64,000 nt of DNA from Nodosilinea sp. FACHB-141 (GTDB lineage: Bacteria > Cyanobacteriota > Cyanobacteriia > Phormidesmidales > Phormidesmidaceae). This document shows positions 46,184 through 55,677 of the stretch, one piece after another. How positions within the stretch are numbered: the stretch's first letter is position 1; each line of letters begins with the position of its first letter. Under the pieces are notes generated by a model. That model saw only the letters and a program-made list of their open reading frames with translations, was not told the DNA's origin and ran no database searches. The position numbers were made by a program, and so were the translations under genes. The stretch is from contig NZ_JACJPP010000022.1 of assembly GCF_014696135.1 (NCBI RefSeq), positions 1 through 64,000 on the forward strand, written 5' to 3'.

Positions 46184-47797
46184 ATGCGGCAGCCGAATGT
46201 GTTGAGAAGTCTTGCTCCTTTGCCAATTGCGTTCTTAAGCCACCCTGCACCACCAATGACGTTCCCTTCTAAATCTTTCCTAGACGAGTCCTACGATTCC
46301 CCTCAGGATCATGTTGCGGATACTCGTTCCGAGTCGTTGCTCGAACGTCCCGATAAGCCCGAAGAGGCCTGTGGCATCTTCGGGCTTTATGCTCCCGACG
46401 AAGAGGTAGCTCGGCTAGCCTACTTTGGCCTATTTGCCCTACAACACCGAGGCCAAGAGTCGGCGGGCATTGCCACCTTCAACGCATCGGGTAGCCACTG
46501 CTACAAGCACATGGGCTTGGTGTCACAGGTGTTTGATGACCAAATTCTCAAAGATCTCACTGGCCACATTGCCGTTGGTCACACCCGCTACTCCACCACT
46601 GGCTCCAGTCATGTGTGCAATGCCCAGCCCGCTGTGGTGCCCACCCGCCTGGGGGATCTGGCCCTGGCCCACAACGGCAATTTGGTCAACGCCGCCGACC
46701 TGCGCGAAGAACTGCTAGACCGCCACCATGACTTGGTGACTACCACCGATTCAGAAATGATTGCCTTTGCCTTGGCCGAGGCCGTTAACGATGGGGCCGA
46801 CTGGGTCAGCGCTGCCGAGCAAGCCTTCAATCGCTGTTACGGAGCTTTTAGCTTGGTGATTGGCACCCCCAACGGCATTTTGGGTGCCCGCGACCAGCAG
46901 GGTATTCGGCCCCTGGTGCTGGGGGTACTGGGCAATGACATTCCTGAAGTGGGGCAACCGGCTCACTATGTGCTGGCTTCGGAAACCTGTGCCCTCGACA
47001 TCATTGGGGCAACCTACGTCCGTGATATTGAGCCAGGTGAGCTGGTGTGGATTACCCCCGAGGGAATTATTTCTCGCCAGTGGGCAGAGGCGACCCAACG
47101 CAAGCTCTGCGTGTTTGAGATGATCTATTTTTCGCGACCCGATAGCATTGTCAACGGCGAGAGCCTCTACAGCTACCGCCGCCGCTTGGGCCATCAGCTA
47201 GCTAAAGAAGCCCCCGCCGATGTCGATTTGATTATGGCGGTGCCTGACTCTGGGGTGCCAGCGGCGATCGGCTTTTCGCAGCAGTCCCAAATTCCATACG
47301 CGGAGGGGCTGATCAAGAACCGCTACGTGGGGCGCACCTTTATTCAACCCACCCAGTCGATGCGGGAGGTGGGCATTCGCATGAAGCTGAATCCCCTCAA
47401 GGATGTGCTGGAGGGCAAGCGAATTTTGATCGTGGATGACTCGATTGTGCGAGGCACCACCAGCCGTAAGATTGTGCAGGCATTGCGCGATGCAGGGGCG
47501 ACCGAGGTGCACATGCGGATTTCGTCGCCGCCGGTCACCCACCCCTGTTTTTACGGCATCGACACCGACAACCAGGATCAGCTAATCGCAGCCACAAAGT
47601 CTTTAGAAGAGATTGCCGACCAAATCAACGTCGATTCCCTGGCCTATTTGAGCTGGGAGGGCATGCTGGCCGCGACGAACCAGGAGCCAGGCAGCTTCTG
47701 CTCCGCCTGCTTTACGGGCAACTATCCAGTAGAAATTCCTGAACCCTTTAAGCGGGCCAAGCTCAAGTTTGAGGCCAAAGAACCAGTGGCAACCTAG
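46184..47797 (+). CDS. purF: Amidophosphoribosyltransferase
   Basis: A ~513-537-residue enzyme for the first step of purine synthesis (PRPP plus glutamine). The glutaminase Cys is in EEACGIFGLYAP, so a pro-segment of 38-62 residues is removed to expose it. The FeS-type Cys are in HPCFYGID and SFCSACFTGNYP, as in the Bacillus-type enzyme. The PRPP motif is ILIVDDSIVRGTTS near residue 415. Start: ATG 46184 with GAGGG four bases ahead, or ATG 46256 without a clear site; the former is used here. Confidence 0.96.
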   Translation: MRQPNVLRSLAPLPIAFLSHPAPPMTFPSKSFLDESYDSPQDHVADTRSESLLERPDKPEEACGIFGLYAPDEEVARLAYFGLFALQHRGQESAGIATFNASGSHCYKHMGLVSQVFDDQILKDLTGHIAVGHTRYSTTGSSHVCNAQPAVVPTRLGDLALAHNGNLVNAADLREELLDRHHDLVTTTDSEMIAFALAEAVNDGADWVSAAEQAFNRCYGAFSLVIGTPNGILGARDQQGIRPLVLGVLGNDIPEVGQPAHYVLASETCALDIIGATYVRDIEPGELVWITPEGIISRQWAEATQRKLCVFEMIYFSRPDSIVNGESLYSYRRRLGHQLAKEAPADVDLIMAVPDSGVPAAIGFSQQSQIPYAEGLIKNRYVGRTFIQPTQSMREVGIRMKLNPLKDVLEGKRILIVDDSIVRGTTSRKIVQALRDAGATEVHMRISSPPVTHPCFYGIDTDNQDQLIAATKSLEEIADQINVDSLAYLSWEGMLAATNQEPGSFCSACFTGNYPVEIPEPFKRAKLKFEAKEPVAT

Positions 47798-47806
47798 AGC
47801 GTTGCC

Positions 47807-49234
47807 CTAGCTGACGCAGGCCAAGGCTATACGCCAGTCTTGGCCCTGCTGTTGCACTTTTAGAGAGCGGCATTTGGCCAAAAATTTCGGCAGACCCTTG
47901 GGTTCGCCGATGCGCTTTAGTGCGGCGCTCATGGATTCTTGGTAGATGTGGGCAAAGTAAGCTGCCAGCACTGAGAGCTGAATTTGGCTATCTGCCTGAC
48001 CCGAGGATAGCCGCCATAAGAGAGTGATCAGCGCTTGCTCTAGGCTGTGGGCGTCAGTGATGGGTGGTGGCATAGCTACTGCCTCCATTGCCCCCTCGGA
48101 TCCGAGGAATCCTTCTGGCTGGGGAATAGCGATCGCGACTGCTGGTTCTGGAGGTGGGGTGTCGTTGGCGACGGTCTTGAGGGTGACAGCAATCTGTTTG
48201 CTGTTGGGTAACGGGGAAAGGACAAAAGCGGTGTGGAATTTGAGAAATTGTCCCAAGGTTTTGTATCCCGAGTTGGCCTGGAGTGCTTCGTTGGCGGAAA
48301 GGTGGTGGCGATCGCGAAATAGCTTGCCCAGCCGGTCCATAGTGATTGGCTGATCGGGATCATCCTCGTGGGCTTGAGTCAGCAGCTGTTTGAGCGATCG
48401 CGCCGTTTCTGCTAGGGTGGGCACCTTCGTCACCTGGTGGGCTAACTCGAGTGCCGAATCAGCCCCCTCACTAGCGTCGAAGTAGACCTTCTGAGTGGTT
48501 TGCTGCGCCAGATTGAGCACCTCGAACCAGCCGTCGTCGCGGTGTCTAACACAGTGAACGCTGACCCCCAGGTTGAGCAGAGCGTAGCCCAGGTGAAGCA
48601 GATCGGTATCCGTAGAACAGATAAATACCTCGCGGATCGATGGGGTTTGGAAGGTAATTAGGGACGTGTCCACAGCCATCTTGATGTCGGCACTGTTTTT
48701 GCCTGAGGGCACATGCACCATTTGATAGCCCCGCCGATACAGATCGCGATCGCGGCGGCCCAGTCTGCGCCAGTTGCCAAAGGCCAGACGGTGGCGGATG
48801 GGGTATCGACCCACGGTTTGCAGAAACGCCTCTAAGGCCTCGGGCGGGTTCATGTTTTCGGCATCCACCAGCAACAGCCCGACGTAGGGAATGTGAGCTG
48901 ACTCGGGCTGGATGGGTTCGCTAGGGAGGGCTGCGATCGCCAACTGCTGCACCCGCTGCAAAATCTGGCTGTAGGGCTTAGATCCCTGGAAATCTGGGAT
49001 CAAAAGCTTAGCTAGAATACGCTCGACGATCGGCATCGGCAAGTCAGGCTGTTGCTCAAGCAGTGCTGTCAGCTTGGCAACCTGCGCCTCTGCAGAGGTT
49101 GCCTGCAACCAGACTCCACCGGCCTCTGTGAGTAGGTCAGGCCGCTGCTGCTGCGTTCTCAAAAGCGCGGCGTGTAGAAAACGAGCAATCTTCTCACAGT
49201 GCTTTGGGGTAGGCGGCTCAGGGGAGCGAGTCAT
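47807..49234 (-). CDS. NYN-domain ribonuclease-fold protein with LOTUS-like domains
   Basis: A 475-residue protein. The NYN (PIN-like) domain spans ~115-235, with acidic residues in LLLVDAENMNP, NSADIKMAVD and CSTDTDLLHLG at the metal-site positions. A region at ~273-350 (TLAETARSLKQLL to YKTLGQFLKFHTAF) fits an OST-HTH/LOTUS RNA-binding domain. The last ~90 residues look like a second winged-helix unit. The N-terminal ~100 residues are helical. Related LabA/LalA-type proteins act in cyanobacterial clock output, but the RNA target is unknown. Convergent with purF, 9 bases between stops. Confidence 0.86.
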   Translation of the reverse strand: MTRSPEPPTPKHCEKIARFLHAALLRTQQQRPDLLTEAGGVWLQATSAEAQVAKLTALLEQQPDLPMPIVERILAKLLIPDFQGSKPYSQILQRVQQLAIAALPSEPIQPESAHIPYVGLLLVDAENMNPPEALEAFLQTVGRYPIRHRLAFGNWRRLGRRDRDLYRRGYQMVHVPSGKNSADIKMAVDTSLITFQTPSIREVFICSTDTDLLHLGYALLNLGVSVHCVRHRDDGWFEVLNLAQQTTQKVYFDASEGADSALELAHQVTKVPTLAETARSLKQLLTQAHEDDPDQPITMDRLGKLFRDRHHLSANEALQANSGYKTLGQFLKFHTAFVLSPLPNSKQIAVTLKTVANDTPPPEPAVAIAIPQPEGFLGSEGAMEAVAMPPPITDAHSLEQALITLLWRLSSGQADSQIQLSVLAAYFAHIYQESMSAALKRIGEPKGLPKFLAKCRSLKVQQQGQDWRIALACVS

Positions 49235-49443
49235 ACCAGGAGCCTAAACGGTTGATGGCTTAGTCTACACGATGGAAAATCCAGCTTTTCGCAAAGCATA
49301 GCAACGCCGGCTTTTTAGGTCTAAGTTACCCCTGTTGCGATGGCTACACCCCGCTGCTGGTCTACTCAGGGTAAACTTCAGCATGTCTAAGCAGTTTGCT
49401 GTAGTAAACGATCGCCATACCGGCGCAACGGAGCGTTGACACC

Positions 49444-50019
49444 ATGGGCAAGGGCAGAATAGAAGCCTTTAGCGACGGCGTGCTCGCTATCATCATCACA
49501 ATTATGGTGCTAGAGCTGAAGATACCCCACGAGGCTGAGCTGACGGCGCTGCAACCGCTGATTCCGGTGTTTTTGAGCTACCTGCTCAGTTTTGTCTACA
49601 TCGGCATTTACTGGAACAATCATCACCACCTGCTACAGGCGGTGCGCCAGGTGAATGGCAATGTACTGTGGGCTAACCTGCACTTGCTGTTTTGGCTGTC
49701 GCTGATTCCCTTCGTCACTGGGTGGACGGGGGAGAATCACTCTGCGGCGCTGCCGGTGGCGTTTTATGGGGGTGTCCTGCTGTTTGCGGCGATCGCCTAC
49801 TACATCCTCACCCAAGTGCTAATTGCTTATGAGGGCCGCGACTCGGCTCTGGCGATTGCTGTCGGGCGCGACTGGAAAGGCAAGATTTCAGTGGTGATCT
49901 ATGCGATCGCCATTCCCCTCGCTTTCCTAAGTTCGTGGCTATCTCTGGGGCTGTATGTCCTCGTTGCGGTGATGTGGCTCATACCCGATCGCCGCATTGA
50001 ACGTGCCTTACTGTCCTAA
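49444..50019 (+). CDS. TMEM175-like (DUF1211) potassium channel protein
   Basis: A 191-residue membrane protein with six hydrophobic helices. The family signature RIEAFSDGVLAIIITIMVLEL is at the very start (Arg, Phe-Ser-Asp of the first helix). Bacterial members form tetrameric potassium-leak channels without a selectivity-filter loop. The middle helix has HHH near 60 (YWNNHHHLL). Single gene. Confidence 0.9.
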   Translation: MGKGRIEAFSDGVLAIIITIMVLELKIPHEAELTALQPLIPVFLSYLLSFVYIGIYWNNHHHLLQAVRQVNGNVLWANLHLLFWLSLIPFVTGWTGENHSAALPVAFYGGVLLFAAIAYYILTQVLIAYEGRDSALAIAVGRDWKGKISVVIYAIAIPLAFLSSWLSLGLYVLVAVMWLIPDRRIERALLS

Positions 50020-50026
50020 GCAGAGT

Positions 50027-51229
50027 CTAAGGCTTGAAGCTCAGCCAGTGCTTGAGCACCCGCCAGCGGTGGGCGGAGGTGGGCAGCCGCAGCCAGTAGG
50101 CCCAGCGACGCGACAGACCTCCCAGCCATCCGGTGATGCACAGCCCAAAACCACAGACCACGGCCTCCCCTTGACCCAGGGTAAGCATGTCACCCAGATG
50201 GTTGTAGATAAACGGTTTGAGGGGGCGATCAGCGATCAGCGCCAGCAGATTAGAGGCAACCACAGGACCGGCCTGGTAGGCAGCTTGGGCCGTAGTGGGA
50301 GCCCGGTCACGACCCGGGGCAGGCATGGCGGCCATATCCCCCAATGCAAAAACATGTTTGTGATCCAGCAGCTGTAGGGTAGGCAGCACCTGGTACTGGC
50401 CAAAAATGGTCGGTTTGAGATCATCCCCCAACCAAACTTGGGGCACTGTACCCACCGTCCACAGGATAATGTTGGCTAGGCAGTGGCGGGTTTGGCCCTC
50501 GTAGCCTAAGGTCAGCCCGCTGGCATCTACCGCCTCGATCGCAGCATCGAGATAGACCTCTATCCCTCGTTTTGCCATGGCCCGTGCCGCCGCCCGCTGA
50601 ATGCGTTGGGGATAGGAGCGTAAAATTTCGCCTCGGCGGTCAACCACGGTGACGTGGCCCCGGCTACCGAGGCGATCGCTTAGTTTGCAGGCTAGCTCCA
50701 CGCCGCTAGGGCCAGCCCCGGCTACCACCACCCGTACCTGGGGCGATTCTTCAAGATCGTTTAACCGCCGCTCCAACTGTTCGGCATCCTGCAAGGTGTT
50801 AAACGGCAGGCTGTGAGCCTGGTTGCCGGGGGTGGCGGGGGGCCGCATTCGGCTACCCAGCGCGACCACCAGGTAGTCGTAGGCGATCGGTTCGCCATGG
50901 CGCAAAGTGACGCGTTGCCGGGCCAGGTCGATGTGCTCGGCCCAGTCCTGACGCAGATCAACGGTGGTGTGCTTGAGCAACTCTCGGTAGGCGGGGGCAA
51001 TCTCCCAGGGAGCGAGTTCCTGGGTAAGCAGTTCGTAGAGCAGCGGGGTAAAGTTGAAGCGATCGCGCGGCTCGACCAGGGTAATGTGGATGGGGCGCGG
51101 CGATCGCCGCGATCGCTGGTGCAGGGATAGGGCACAGTACAGTCCCCCAAATCCGCCGCCCAAAATGCAGACTCGCACAGCGCCAGTCGCAGGTTCTGAG
51201 TTAGCAGAGAGAGAACGCTTCGAAGGCAT
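50027..51229 (-). CDS. Type II NADH dehydrogenase (Ndb-like)
   Basis: A 400-residue FAD/NAD(P)-dependent oxidoreductase. FAD-binding motif VCILGGGFGGLYCAL near residue 20, second Rossmann motif VVVAGAGPSGVELACKL near 165, and the second FAD contact HVFALGDMAAMP near 300. It passes electrons from NAD(P)H to quinone without pumping protons. The cyanobacterial Ndb subtype cannot be fixed; NdbB is one option. Residues RSRRSP near 50 are encoded by two tandem HIP1 octamers (51100-51116). Start ATG 51229 (MPSKRSL). Divergent from the transferase gene. Confidence 0.88.
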   Translation of the reverse strand: MPSKRSLSANSEPATGAVRVCILGGGFGGLYCALSLHQRSRRSPRPIHITLVEPRDRFNFTPLLYELLTQELAPWEIAPAYRELLKHTTVDLRQDWAEHIDLARQRVTLRHGEPIAYDYLVVALGSRMRPPATPGNQAHSLPFNTLQDAEQLERRLNDLEESPQVRVVVAGAGPSGVELACKLSDRLGSRGHVTVVDRRGEILRSYPQRIQRAAARAMAKRGIEVYLDAAIEAVDASGLTLGYEGQTRHCLANIILWTVGTVPQVWLGDDLKPTIFGQYQVLPTLQLLDHKHVFALGDMAAMPAPGRDRAPTTAQAAYQAGPVVASNLLALIADRPLKPFIYNHLGDMLTLGQGEAVVCGFGLCITGWLGGLSRRWAYWLRLPTSAHRWRVLKHWLSFKP

Positions 51230-51325
51230 AGGGAAGAAATGCGGGGGCTGTGCCAAGGGTGCCCAGCTTACTGCACAATAGCGCTAGGCTGCCCGTGCTG
51301 CTCTAAACCCGTTATCCCTAACTCT

Positions 51326-52102
51326 ATGTCTGAGTTTTGCCAGGGCTATGCCTCACCCGCTGTTGATCTCTGGCTGCTCTCTACCGAGATCCTTGATCCG
51401 ACCACCCAGCAGACCTTCAAAGCCTGTTTATCGTCGGCAGAACAAGCTCAGCTACAGCGCCTTCGACCTGCCGTCCAGGGGCAGTTCCTAGCCAGTCGAG
51501 GCTGCCTGCGCCACCTGCTGAGCCGCTACACCGGCCAAGCGCCCGCCGCGCTCACCTTTGTCTACGGACCTAAGGGCAAGCCAGCCCTCAGCCCCCATGA
51601 CAGTAAATTTTGCGTGGTGCCACAATTCAACCTGTCCCACAGCGGGCAGCGGTTGCTCGTAGCCATCAGCACCGCCGATGATGTAAATGCGATCGGTGTG
51701 GATATTGAAGCTCTGCGCCCGGTAAAATCTCTGGCGGGTCTGTGTCGTCGCTACCTCACCGCTGCTGAGGCTGAAACCGTGCTGGCTCTGCCACATCCCC
51801 AGGCCGACCACCGTTTTTTGCGCTACTGGACAGGTAAAGAAGCCTGCCTCAAATCCCTCGGCATTGGCATAGTCGACTCCATGCAGGCCCTAGAGTTGCG
51901 CTTAGAGATTCCAGATCTCACCTCGTTGCCGACCTCGGTGAAGGCGGTGACGGCAACGAGGTTAGACCATCCAGGGCAGCTCTATCAGTGGCACCCAGAG
52001 CCAGGCTACATGGGTGCGATCGCCGTGCAAATTTCTTTCCTAGAGCCAGAGCGGCTGCGCTTTTGGCAAACGACCCCCGCTGCCCTACTAGCTGATGCTT
52101 AA
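51326..52102 (+). CDS. 4'-phosphopantetheinyl transferase (Sfp/HetI type)
   Basis: A 258-residue enzyme that moves phosphopantetheine from CoA to a Ser of acyl- or peptidyl-carrier proteins. Key motifs: GVDIEALRPV near residue 117 (metal Asp), and FLRYWTGKEACLKSLGIG near 165 (Trp-x-x-Lys-Glu). The N-terminal half has the expected pseudo-repeat, with RGCLRHLLSRY. Start ATG 51326 (MSEFCQG), because the upstream frame crosses the divergent gene's promoter. Needed for fatty-acid, polyketide and peptide synthases. Confidence 0.92.
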   Translation: MSEFCQGYASPAVDLWLLSTEILDPTTQQTFKACLSSAEQAQLQRLRPAVQGQFLASRGCLRHLLSRYTGQAPAALTFVYGPKGKPALSPHDSKFCVVPQFNLSHSGQRLLVAISTADDVNAIGVDIEALRPVKSLAGLCRRYLTAAEAETVLALPHPQADHRFLRYWTGKEACLKSLGIGIVDSMQALELRLEIPDLTSLPTSVKAVTATRLDHPGQLYQWHPEPGYMGAIAVQISFLEPERLRFWQTTPAALLADA

Positions 52103-52164
52103 CCTCACCGGTTCTTAGCCCGCATCGGTGAGCCCAGTTACTGCCTAGGCGTTCGCCAAAATGT

Positions 52165-52941
52165 TTAGCTGTTGCCCAGATCGGGAATCCCTAGGGGCGA
52201 CAGGGTATCGCCCTGGTTCCAAGAAATATCCGGCATGCTGTTTGAGGCTTCCCTCAGGGCCACTTCCCAGTGTTTGCGCATTTTAACTAGGTAAGGATCC
52301 CCCGCCTGAAACTGGGCTTGATGGCGAATCTCAAAGCTATTGGTCTGATACATAGTCATGTGAATTGGTGGCCCCACCGACAGGTTCGATCGCATCGTCG
52401 AATCAATCGACAGCAGCGCGCACTTGGCCACCGCATCGAGGGGCATGTCAAATCCTAGAGTGCGATCGAGTATGGGCTTGCCGTACTTGGTTTCGCCAAT
52501 CTGCAAAAACGGTGTTTCGGGGGTAGCCTTGATGCAGTTGCCCTGGCTATAGATCAAAAACAGCTCGGGCACCTCTCCCTGCACCTGACCGCCCAGCAAA
52601 AAACTGCACTTAAAATCAATTTTGTCCTGGGCCAGCCAGGCGCGATCGGCCTCCTGTAGAGTGCGAATTTGCTCCCCCAGGTAGCGGGCCACGTCGTAGA
52701 GGCTGTGCAGACTGTGCAAATTGGGCTCGCGATCGTGCTTAATGTCTTGACCAAGCTGATGCACCACCGCCTGGGTAATCGACAGGTTGCCCGAGGTGCA
52801 CAACAAAAGGACGCGATCGCCCGGTTTAGAGAAATCAAACAGCTTGCGGTACGACGAAATATAGTCAACCCCAGCATTGGTTCTAGAATCGGCGGCTAGC
52901 ACCAACCCCTCTTTCACCAAAATGCCCAAACAGTAGGTCAT
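52165..52941 (-). CDS. Anbu (proteasome-related peptidase, HslV-like)
   Basis: A 258-residue Ntn-hydrolase of the Anbu type. With ATG 52941 as start the protein begins MTYCLGILV, so Met removal leaves Thr as the catalytic N-terminal residue. Asp 17 (AADSRT) and Lys 32 (YRKL) follow at the right places (Thr taken as 1). A longer frame from 53001 would bury this Thr, so it is rejected. Anbu forms open helical rings, and its substrates are unknown. The usual partners (transglutaminase, alpha-E and ATP-grasp proteins) are not adjacent here. Confidence 0.9.
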   Translation of the reverse strand: MTYCLGILVKEGLVLAADSRTNAGVDYISSYRKLFDFSKPGDRVLLLCTSGNLSITQAVVHQLGQDIKHDREPNLHSLHSLYDVARYLGEQIRTLQEADRAWLAQDKIDFKCSFLLGGQVQGEVPELFLIYSQGNCIKATPETPFLQIGETKYGKPILDRTLGFDMPLDAVAKCALLSIDSTMRSNLSVGPPIHMTMYQTNSFEIRHQAQFQAGDPYLVKMRKHWEVALREASNSMPDISWNQGDTLSPLGIPDLGNS

Positions 52942-53123
52942 TGGTTTCCCACGGTACGTCATGGCGGCCGCATAGCCCATGGGGCAGGCACCGCAACCCA
53001 TAAAACCGCAAAAAAGCGCCGGTTAACCCAGCGCCCTAAGAATACACCTAATTCCCATAGCCCGATCCGCTGCTCCTCTAGCCGGCGCAACGGCATCCGG
53101 CGCAGCAGTCCCCAACCGCGATC

Positions 53124-53234
53124 TTACGATCCCGTTTGTTTGCTAGAGGTCTGAATGTACAGAATTAGCAGAAAAACCGTCGGTACCAGAACAAAAAGAA
53201 TGCTGGCTACAAAACCAAGCTTATTGACTTCCAT
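53124..53234 (-). CDS. psbM: Photosystem II protein M
   Basis: A 36-residue single-helix PSII subunit found by reading the minus strand. The sequence starts [17 protein letters not shown] and continues [15 protein letters not shown], matching PsbM. It sits at the PSII dimer interface. The last residues (QTGS) differ from the more common ending. A separate unit between the Anbu gene and the ferredoxin, all on the same strand. Confidence 0.94.
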   Translation of the reverse strand: MEVNKLGFVASILFVLVPTVFLLILYIQTSSKQTGS

Positions 53235-53437
53235 CAGTGCTTGCCTCTACTACTCTCAACCCAACAACGTCGCATCAAGCTTTCAACGCTAACCGTCTCT
53301 ATCCTTGTCAAACCTGCTTTAGCTCGACTCACCAAAGACTGGCTGCGCTAAAAACCCGACGCTTTCAGAATATCACTCTACTCGGTGAGAATGCAGCGCT
53401 GCGTCAAAGCCCCTGAGCCGATACCAAACAATCAGGG

Positions 53438-53776
53438 CTAGGCGCTCTTCGAAGTCTTAGCCTGAACCAGCGCCTTGCGGTTGGGCTTTGTAACTACCGA
53501 AACTGGCCCATGCACCGTGGTTTGGCAAGACAGGCGGCAGCTCTCAGGCCACTTCTTCAGTTTGCGCTCTTCTACCTGGGTGCGGGGCGACAGGTTTTCG
53601 CCCCCTGCCACTACATCGACTACGCAGGTGCCGCACTGGCCGTAGCCGCCGCAGTTCATCAGCTTGCCGCTAAAGGTATAGATGTCAATCCGGTTTTCTA
53701 AGGCCTTAAAACGCAGGTTGGCCCCGTCGGCAACGACAATCTCAGTGTCTTCGTTAACAAACTTAACATTAGCCAT
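53438..53776 (-). CDS. 2Fe-2S ferredoxin (psbB-linked type)
   Basis: A 112-residue 2Fe-2S protein. The cluster Cys are in [13 protein letters not shown] (C-x5-C-x2-C) with the fourth in CRLSCQT, near residues 42-51 and 83. This spacing is that of adrenodoxin-type rather than photosynthetic plant-type ferredoxin (C-x4-C-x2-C). The Lys-rich tail is distinct. It lies divergent from psbB, as in other cyanobacteria, where its exact partner is not settled. Confidence 0.92.
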   Translation of the reverse strand: MANVKFVNEDTEIVVADGANLRFKALENRIDIYTFSGKLMNCGGYGQCGTCVVDVVAGGENLSPRTQVEERKLKKWPESCRLSCQTTVHGPVSVVTKPNRKALVQAKTSKSA

Positions 53777-54128
53777 TGCGGGAATCTCCTTAGCGTTCTG
53801 CGTCGTTAGCGGCGATAAATCAAGCCTTTGGCCGCTGGGCTGAGGTGTTTTTAAGCCACAACCCCCGGCGATCGCCCTCAGTCGAGGCTCAAGCTGGTTG
53901 CGAGGGAATTTGGGACTGGTTACACTTCGTTAAGTAATTTCATTGTTACATCTCATCTGTACCAAATGATCCCGCATCCAACAATGACATCGCCCCCTCA
54001 GGCAATGGCGGGATGACGGGGCAATTGGGGCATTACTGAGAGCCTGATTCTGATAGGCTAATCAGTACTGGCATGCTTAAGACAATTCCCAAAACAACAT
54101 TGTTTTACCTAGAGGAGGAGCGTAGTCA
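53777..54128 (+). promoter_or_regulatory. Region upstream of psbB
   Basis: 352 bases between the divergent ferredoxin and psbB genes, with no gene seen. A perfect palindrome-like repeat AAAACAA-CA-TTGTTTT lies at 54091-54106, just ahead of the strong ribosome site GAGGAGGAG (54112-54120, 8 bases from ATG 54129). It probably holds promoters for both genes and a leader where translation of psbB may be tuned. Confidence 0.55.
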
Positions 54129-55661
54129 ATGGGACTACCCTGGTACCGGGTACACACGGTCGTCGTTAACGATCCCGGGCGACTGATTGCTGTACACCTA
54201 ATGCATACGGCCCTGGTAGCTGGCTGGGCCGGCTCGATGGCTCTCTTTGAACTGTCCACCTTTGATCCCAGTGACCCTGTGCTCAACCCCATGTGGCGGC
54301 AGGGCATGTTTGTCCTACCCTTCATGTCTCGTCTGGGTGTAACCCAGTCGTGGGGCGGCTGGAGTGTGACTGGCGCATCCGCCGTTAACCCCGGCTTTTG
54401 GTCCTTTGAGGGTGTGGCTGCGGCTCACATCGTCCTGTCAGGTCTGCTATTTTTAGCCGCCTGCTGGCACTGGGTCTATTGGGATCTAGATCTGTTCCGC
54501 GATCCTCGCACCGGAGAGCCGGCGCTGGATTTGCCCAAAATGTTTGGTATTCACCTGTTCCTATCCGGCCTTCTCTGCTTCGGCTTTGGGGCCTTCCACC
54601 TGACTGGTCTCTGGGGACCTGGCATGTGGGTATCTGACCCCTACGGCCTCACCGGCCACGTGCAGGGGGTTGCTCCCGAATGGGGATCCGCAGGCTTTAA
54701 CCCCTTTAATCCTGGCGGTATTGTGGCTCACCACATCGCCGCGGGGATTGTGGGCATTATCGCTGGCTTGTTCCACCTGACGGTGCGCCCACCCCAGCGC
54801 CTATACAAGGCTCTGCGCATGGGTAACATTGAGACGGTACTGTCCAGCAGTATTGCAGCGGTGTTCTTTGCGGCCTTTGTGGTGGCAGGCACCATGTGGT
54901 ACGGCAGTGCCGCTACCCCCATTGAGCTGTTTGGCCCTACCCGCTACCAGTGGGATGGCGACTACTTTAAGCAAGAGATTCAGCGCCGGGTTCAGGCCGA
55001 TGTCAACTCTGGGTCATCCCTGGATGAGGCCTACGCCAGTATTCCTGAGAAACTGGCCTTCTACGACTACGTCGGCAACAGCCCTGCTAAGGGTGGTTTG
55101 TTCCGGGTTGGCCCCATGGTCCAAGGCGATGGTATCGCTGAGGGCTGGCTAGGTCACCCCGTCTTCAAAGACAAGGAAGGCCGCGAGCTGTTTGTCCGCC
55201 GCCTGCCCAACTTCTTTGAGACCTTCCCTGTGGTGCTGGTCGACAAAGACGGCGTTGTTCGCGCTGACATTCCCTTCCGTCGGGCTGAATCTAAGTACAG
55301 CTTTGAGCAGACTGGCGTAACCGCGACCTTCTACGGCGGTGAACTCGGTGGTCAAACGATCTCTGAGCCTGCCCTGGTCAAGCGCTACGCCCGTAAGGCG
55401 CAGCTAGGTGAACCCTTCGAGTTCGATCGCGAAACCCTCGGCTCTGACGGGGTATTCCGCACCAGCACTCGCGGCTGGTTTACCTACGGTCACGCGGTGT
55501 TTGCGCTGCTGTTCTTCTTTGGTCATATCTGGCACGGGTCTCGTACCCTGTTCCGCGATGTGTTTGCGGGTGTGGACCCCGACCTGTCTCCCGAGCAGGT
55601 GGAATGGGGTTTCTTCGCCAAGGTGGGAGATACCTCCACTCGTAAAGAAGAGACTGTTTAG
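54129..55661 (+). CDS. psbB: Photosystem II CP47 chlorophyll-binding protein
   Basis: A 510-residue core antenna protein of PSII that binds chlorophyll and passes energy to the reaction centre. Six transmembrane helices with paired His ligands: seen in [50 protein letters not shown] and [21 protein letters not shown]. The large lumenal loop E is between ~260 and 450. The last helix is [21 protein letters not shown]. psbT follows ~115 bases on. Typical length. Confidence 0.99.
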   Translation: MGLPWYRVHTVVVNDPGRLIAVHLMHTALVAGWAGSMALFELSTFDPSDPVLNPMWRQGMFVLPFMSRLGVTQSWGGWSVTGASAVNPGFWSFEGVAAAHIVLSGLLFLAACWHWVYWDLDLFRDPRTGEPALDLPKMFGIHLFLSGLLCFGFGAFHLTGLWGPGMWVSDPYGLTGHVQGVAPEWGSAGFNPFNPGGIVAHHIAAGIVGIIAGLFHLTVRPPQRLYKALRMGNIETVLSSSIAAVFFAAFVVAGTMWYGSAATPIELFGPTRYQWDGDYFKQEIQRRVQADVNSGSSLDEAYASIPEKLAFYDYVGNSPAKGGLFRVGPMVQGDGIAEGWLGHPVFKDKEGRELFVRRLPNFFETFPVVLVDKDGVVRADIPFRRAESKYSFEQTGVTATFYGGELGGQTISEPALVKRYARKAQLGEPFEFDRETLGSDGVFRTSTRGWFTYGHAVFALLFFFGHIWHGSRTLFRDVFAGVDPDLSPEQVEWGFFAKVGDTSTRKEETV

Positions 55662-55677
55662 TTTCCCGTGAGTTAAG

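Noticed and set aside
52942-53001. N-terminal extension of Anbu
   Set aside because: It would bury the catalytic Thr that must be at the mature N-terminus.
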